Assembly (NCBI RefSeq): GCF_014646275.1
Contig: NZ_BMND01000020.1
Location: 1-64,000 of the forward strand
DNA length: 64,000 nucleotides
Source of the DNA: Streptomyces kronopolitis
GTDB taxonomy: Bacteria > Actinomycetota > Actinomycetes > Streptomycetales > Streptomycetaceae
Direction of reading: 5' to 3'
The notes beneath the pieces are model-generated. The model was not told where the DNA came from and did no database searches. It worked only from the letters and a program-made list of their open reading frames with translations. Positions 60,288 through 64,000 of the stretch are shown here, piece by piece. The first letter of the stretch is position 1; every line of letters begins with the position of its first letter. The position numbers were made by a program, and so were the translations under genes.

Positions 60288-62426
60288 ATGGATACCTCCG
60301 ACAGCGCAGGTACGGCCGGCCCCGGCCCGGGGTCGTCCGAGGAGTGGTGGCATGCGAACCCGCCGATGCTGGAGCGGATCCTCGCTCTCTCGCCGGCGGG
60401 TATGGGCGTGCTGGACCGGGATCTGTGCTTCGTCTGGGTCAACGAGGCCCTGGAGCGCCTCGGCGGCGTCCCCCGTGACCAGCGGCTGGGCAAGCGCCTG
60501 CGGGACGTGCTGCCGCTCCTGGACCCCCGGCTGGATGCCGCGGGCATCGAGTCGCGTACCCGGGAGGTGCTCGATACCGGCCGGCCCCTGGTCGACCACC
60601 TGCTGAGGGGCGGCACGAAGGAACAACCGCACCGGCCGCACGCCTACTCGCTGTCCGTCTTCCGGCTCCACGACGCCGCGAACCAGGTGCTGGGCGTGTC
60701 CTTCATCGTCCTCGACGTCACCGATCGCTGGCGGGCCCGGGACCGGCTCGCGCTGCTGAACGAGGTCGGCGCGCAGACCGGCAGCACCTTGGATGTCATG
60801 GACACCGCGCAGACCCTGGCCGATATCAGCGTGCCGCGGCTGGCCGACTTCGTCGCCGTCGACCTGCTGGAGTCGGTGATACGCGGCGACCCACCCCGTC
60901 CCGGGGCCCGCCTCCATCCGCCGCAGCTGCGCCGTGCGGGCCAGCAGTCGGTGCACGAGGGGTTTCCCGAGTCGGTCGCGGCGACCGGGCAGCCCATCAT
61001 GTTCCATCCCGACTCGCCCGAAACGCAGTGCATACGGGACGGGCGCTCCCGCCTGGAGGCCACGCCGGGTGCCTCCATCGACAGCTGGTTGGCCACCGAC
61101 CCGGCGCGGGCCGCGAAGATCCGGGAGTTCGGGCTCTGCTCCCTGATCCTCGTCCCGATCCGCGCCCTCGGTGATGTGCTGGGCCTCGTCCGCTTCATCC
61201 GCTGGCAGCTGCGCGACCCCTTCGAGCAGGACGATCTGCTGCTCGCGGAGGAGGTCGTGGCCCGGGCGGCGGTGAGCATCGACAACGCCCGCCGCTACAC
61301 CCGCCAGCACAGCACCGCGCTGGCCCTGCAGCGCAGCCTGCTCCCGCGCTCGCTCACCGGCGGCAGCACGCTCGATGTCGCCTGGCGCTACCTGCCCGCC
61401 CATGCCTCCGACGGCGCGGGCGGCGACTGGTGCGACGTGATCCCGCTGTCCGGGGCCCGGGTGGCGCTGGTCGTCGGCGATGTCGTGGGCCACGGGATCG
61501 ACGCCGCGGCCACCATGGGACGGCTCCGCACCACCGTGCGCACCCTGGCGGACATGGACCTGCCCCCGGACGAGCTGCTGGCCCACCTCGACGACCTGGT
61601 GATGCGCCTGATCGACGAGGAGCAGTCCGCCGACCCGTCGGTGGCCCCCGCCGCACTCGGCGCCACCTGCCTGTACGCCGTCTACGACCCGGCCGGCCGC
61701 ACCTGCACCATGGCCCGCGCCGGGCACCCCCCTGCCGCGGTGGTCGCCCCGGACGGCTCGGTGACCTTCCCCGACCTGCCCGACGGGCCTCCGCTCGGCC
61801 TGGGCGCCCTGCCCTTCGAGTCCGCCGAGGTGGACATCGCCGACGGCAGCGTCCTCGCGCTGTACACGGACGGGCTGGTGGAAACCCCCGACCACGACAT
61901 CGACCTGGGCATCGACCGGTTGCGTACCGCGCTGGCCTCCCCCGGGGCCCGGCTCGACGAACTCTGCGGAACGATCCTGGACGAGGTGCTCACCGGTGGT
62001 CCCGACGACGATGTCGCGCTGCTCCTCGCCCGCACCCACGCCCTCGGCGAGGACCAGGTGGCCACCTGGGAGCTGACGTCCGACCCGTCGGTCGTCGCCG
62101 AGGCCCGCTCGCTGACCGCCGACCGCCTCGCCGCCTGGGGGCTGGACGGCCTGGTCTTCACCTTCGAGCTGATCGTCAGCGAGCTGGTCACCAACGCCGT
62201 CCGCTACGGCAACGGGCGCATCCGGCTGCGCCTGATCCGGCAGGACGCGCTCTTCTGCGAGGTCTCCGACGCCAGCAGCAGCTCACCGCGCATGCGCCAC
62301 GCACGGACCACCGACGAGGGCGGCCGCGGCCTCTTCCTCGTGGCGCAGCTGGCCCGCCGCTGGGGCACCCGCTACACGACCGACGGCAAGATCGTCTGGG
62401 CGGAGGAGCAGCTCCCCGCCGCATGA
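60288..62426 (+). CDS. PAS-GAF-PP2C phosphatase with HATPase domain
   Basis: A 712-aa SpoIIE/RsbU-type signalling protein. A PAS domain is at about residues 25-135 (MLERILALSPAGMGVLDRDLCFVWVNEALERLGG), a GAF domain follows to about 335, then a PP2C/SpoIIE phosphatase domain (VAWRYLPAHASDGAGGDWCDVIPLSGARVALVVGDVVGHGIDAAATMGRLRTTVRTLA, LYTDGLVETPD) and a HATPase anti-sigma-kinase-like domain (FTFELIVSELVTNAVRYG, EGGRGLFLVAQLARRWG). Such proteins dephosphorylate anti-sigma antagonists. ATG 60288 has GGAG close upstream. The cognate anti-sigma/antagonist pair is not in the window. Confidence 0.93.
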   Translation: MDTSDSAGTAGPGPGSSEEWWHANPPMLERILALSPAGMGVLDRDLCFVWVNEALERLGGVPRDQRLGKRLRDVLPLLDPRLDAAGIESRTREVLDTGRPLVDHLLRGGTKEQPHRPHAYSLSVFRLHDAANQVLGVSFIVLDVTDRWRARDRLALLNEVGAQTGSTLDVMDTAQTLADISVPRLADFVAVDLLESVIRGDPPRPGARLHPPQLRRAGQQSVHEGFPESVAATGQPIMFHPDSPETQCIRDGRSRLEATPGASIDSWLATDPARAAKIREFGLCSLILVPIRALGDVLGLVRFIRWQLRDPFEQDDLLLAEEVVARAAVSIDNARRYTRQHSTALALQRSLLPRSLTGGSTLDVAWRYLPAHASDGAGGDWCDVIPLSGARVALVVGDVVGHGIDAAATMGRLRTTVRTLADMDLPPDELLAHLDDLVMRLIDEEQSADPSVAPAALGATCLYAVYDPAGRTCTMARAGHPPAAVVAPDGSVTFPDLPDGPPLGLGALPFESAEVDIADGSVLALYTDGLVETPDHDIDLGIDRLRTALASPGARLDELCGTILDEVLTGGPDDDVALLLARTHALGEDQVATWELTSDPSVVAEARSLTADRLAAWGLDGLVFTFELIVSELVTNAVRYGNGRIRLRLIRQDALFCEVSDASSSSPRMRHARTTDEGGRGLFLVAQLARRWGTRYTTDGKIVWAEEQLPAA

Positions 62427-62464
62427 CTCCCGCGCGCGGGCTCCCGGCATTCGGAAGGCTTCCC

Positions 62465-63151
62465 CTAGGCCCCCGCTGCTCCCCCGGCCCGCACCAGCCC
62501 GGTCTCGTAGGCGAGGACGACCGCCTGCACGCGGTCCCGGAGGCTGAGCTTGGTCAGGATGCGGCCCACGTGCGTCTTGACCGTGGCCTCGGAGAGGACC
62601 AGCCGCGCCGCGATCTCCCCGTTCGACAGGCCCTGGGCGACCAGCAGCAGCACCTCCCGCTCGCGGTCCGTCAGCCGCCCCAGCTCGGGCCGGGAGGGCT
62701 CGGCGGAGGTGGCGGGCAGCATGGGGGTGAAGCGGTCGAGGAGCCGGCGGGTGGTGGACGGGGCGACGACCGCGTCGCCGCTCTGCACGGCGCGGATCGC
62801 GGCGAGCAGGTCACCGGGCGGCACGTCCTTGAGCATGAAGCCGCTGGCCCCGGCCTTCAGCGCGGAGAAGGCGTATTCGTCCAGGTCGAAGGTGGTCAGG
62901 ATGAGCACCTTCGGGCCGCCTTCCGGCTGTCCGCCGGCGCAGATCCGGCGGGTGGTCTCCACCCCGTCCAGATGCGGCATCCGCACGTCCATGAGGATCA
63001 CGTCGACCTGGGTGGTGCGCAGCACCTCCAGCGCCTCCACGCCGTTCCCCGCCTCCGCGACGACTTCCATGTCCGGCTGCGCGGCCAGCACCATCCGGAA
63101 TCCGGTGCGCAGCAGCACCTGGTCGTCGACGAGCATCACTCGGATGGTCAT
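62465..63151 (-). CDS. NarL/LuxR-family response regulator
   Basis: A 228-aa regulator. Receiver MTIRVMLVDDQVLLRTGFRMVLAAQPDMEVVAEAGNG with acidic pocket and phospho-acceptor D55 in VDVILMDVRMPHLDG; LuxR helix-turn-helix LTDREREVLLLVAQGLSNGEIAARLVLSEATVKTHVGRILTKL near the C-terminus. ATG 63151 is preferred, giving the standard receiver start; an ATG at 63283 overlaps the kinase stop (ATGA) but would add 44 Pro/His-rich residues. It is paired with the kinase to its right and converges with the phosphatase gene. Confidence 0.94.
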   Translation of the reverse strand: MTIRVMLVDDQVLLRTGFRMVLAAQPDMEVVAEAGNGVEALEVLRTTQVDVILMDVRMPHLDGVETTRRICAGGQPEGGPKVLILTTFDLDEYAFSALKAGASGFMLKDVPPGDLLAAIRAVQSGDAVVAPSTTRRLLDRFTPMLPATSAEPSRPELGRLTDREREVLLLVAQGLSNGEIAARLVLSEATVKTHVGRILTKLSLRDRVQAVVLAYETGLVRAGGAAGA

Positions 63152-63279
63152 GGCAGGGGGTTCCCTTCGTGCACGTGCGGGGGACGGAGCGTATGGAGCG
63201 GTGTGGTGGGGCGGAGGGGTCTGGTGGGGGCGGTGGTGGTCGTCGGGGGCCGCGGGGAGGTGCGGGGGCGCGGCGGCGT

Positions 63280-64000
63280 TCATCGGGCGGGTTTGAGCGG
63301 GAGGACGGCGCCGATCCGGAAGCCGCCGCCCGGCCGTGGCCCGGCGGTGAGGCTGCCGCCGACCATGCCGACGCGTTCCCGCATGCCGATCAGGCCGTGG
63401 CCGAGGCCGTCCGCGCCGCCCTCCTCGTAGTACTCCTGCTGCGCACCGCGTCCGTCGTCCTCGACGAGGAGTTCGAGGTCGTCGCCCCGGTAGGAGACGC
63501 GGACGGTGGCGCGGACGTCCGGGCCGCCGTGCTTGCGGGTGTTGGTGAGGGCTTCCTGGACGATGCGGTAGACGGTCAGCTCCACGCTGCTGGGCAGGTC
63601 CCGGGACTCGCCCTCGGTGCGGAAGTCGACCGGCAGGCCCGCGCCGCGCACCTGGTCCACGAGGTCGCTGAGCTGCTCGACGCCGGGCTGCGGCACGTAT
63701 TCGCCGCTCTCGGCCTGTTCGCCGGTGCGCAGGATGCCCAGCAGCCGGCGCATCTCGGCCAGCGCCTGGCGGCCGGTGCCGGAGATCGTCTCCAGGGCCT
63801 GCCGGCTCTGTTCGGGGGCGGTGTCGAGGACGTAGGCGGCGCCGTCGGCCTGGACGACCATCACCGAGACGTTGTGGGCGACGACGTCGTGGAGTTCGCG
63901 GGCGATCCGGGCGCGCTCGGCCGCCACCGCGATCCGGGACTGGGCCTCGCGCTCCTTCTCCAGCCGGGTGGCCCGCTCCTCCAGCTGCGCCCAGTAGGCG
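63280..64000 (-). CDS. Sensor histidine kinase (HisKA_3), truncated by the window edge
   Basis: At least 240 aa, entering from the right; the true start is beyond 64000. The dimerisation phospho-acceptor region is ARIARELHDVVAHNVSVMVVQADG and the ATPase motifs are VYRIVQEALTNTRKHGG, LLVEDDGRGAQ and GHGLIGMRERVGMVGGSL. This is the membrane kinase partner of the NarL-type regulator; the transmembrane part is not in the window. Confidence 0.92.
   Translation of the reverse strand, partial: AYWAQLEERATRLEKEREAQSRIAVAAERARIARELHDVVAHNVSVMVVQADGAAYVLDTAPEQSRQALETISGTGRQALAEMRRLLGILRTGEQAESGEYVPQPGVEQLSDLVDQVRGAGLPVDFRTEGESRDLPSSVELTVYRIVQEALTNTRKHGGPDVRATVRVSYRGDDLELLVEDDGRGAQQEYYEEGGADGLGHGLIGMRERVGMVGGSLTAGPRPGGGFRIGAVLPLKPAR

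Noticed and set aside
58806..62039. Long minus-strand extension of the 105-aa gene (total 1183 codons)
   Set aside because: Opposite the ArsR-type and phosphatase genes, which carry clear domains. Only the part from 58805 down is supported.

Overview
This window is a very GC-rich, strongly third-position-biased stretch of a Streptomyces chromosome. The evidence is the actinobacterial rRNA leader at the left edge, Lsr2, the sigE-cseABC system, WhiJ-type XRE/DUF397 regulators, leaderless starts, and a gene order (trpS, proC, ilvD, radA-disA, mutY, sigE-cse, clpC, lsr2, coaX-nadC-nadB-panC) that I recall from the core of S. coelicolor (around SCO3334-SCO3385; from memory, not checked). Most of the window is conserved housekeeping chromosome with small accessory insertions.

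Layout. 1-600: leader and tandem promoters of an rRNA operon reading leftwards off the window, with a perfect 20-bp palindrome upstream. 740-1943: auxiliary-type tryptophanyl-tRNA synthetase preceded by a 13-codon leaderless leader peptide with two adjacent Trp codons and a complete attenuator. 2024-12262: proC, a two-component ABC exporter with an operator over its start, a secreted protein, a SulP transporter, an M1 peptidase lipoprotein, a methyltransferase divergent from a His-tailed TetR, a TIM-barrel protein and two small proteins. 12473-19280: a receptor-type Ser/Thr kinase, an XRE/DUF397 module, and a three-gene ABC cassette bounded by two identical 35-bp terminator-like elements. 19309-33664: ilvD, a regulator/TIM-barrel pair, Ppx/GppA, a sigma/anti-sigma/BACON membrane fusion, radA-disA, an epimerase, a membrane protein, a PNPOx-fold protein and mutY. 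34100-37525: sigE-cseA-cseB-cseC, the cell-envelope stress operon. 37672-44610: an MFS pump with its divergent TetR, an M23 endopeptidase and a NACHT/LRR protein (bacterial NLR-like, probable antiphage sensor). 44700-50883: clpC, lsr2, an N-acetylglutamate-synthase-like GNAT, BlaI and small genes. 51028-56890: one long operon for NAD and pantothenate/CoA synthesis. 57118-64000: aldolase-like PLP enzyme, a basic repeat protein, an ArsR-type regulator, a PAS-GAF-PP2C-HATPase phosphatase and a two-component pair cut by the right edge.

Themes. Envelope stress (SigE-Cse), cell-wall hydrolysis (M23) and several signalling proteins with extracytoplasmic sensor domains lie close together. The only in-frame TTA (bldA) codons I found are in the XRE regulator, the ABC cassette (ATPase and permease) and the NACHT gene, all accessory genes, so these would depend on the developmentally controlled leucyl tRNA. 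The best candidates for something new are the NACHT gene with a composition break before its LRR domain, the repeat-bounded ABC cassette, and the single-polypeptide sigma/anti-sigma/BACON receptor.
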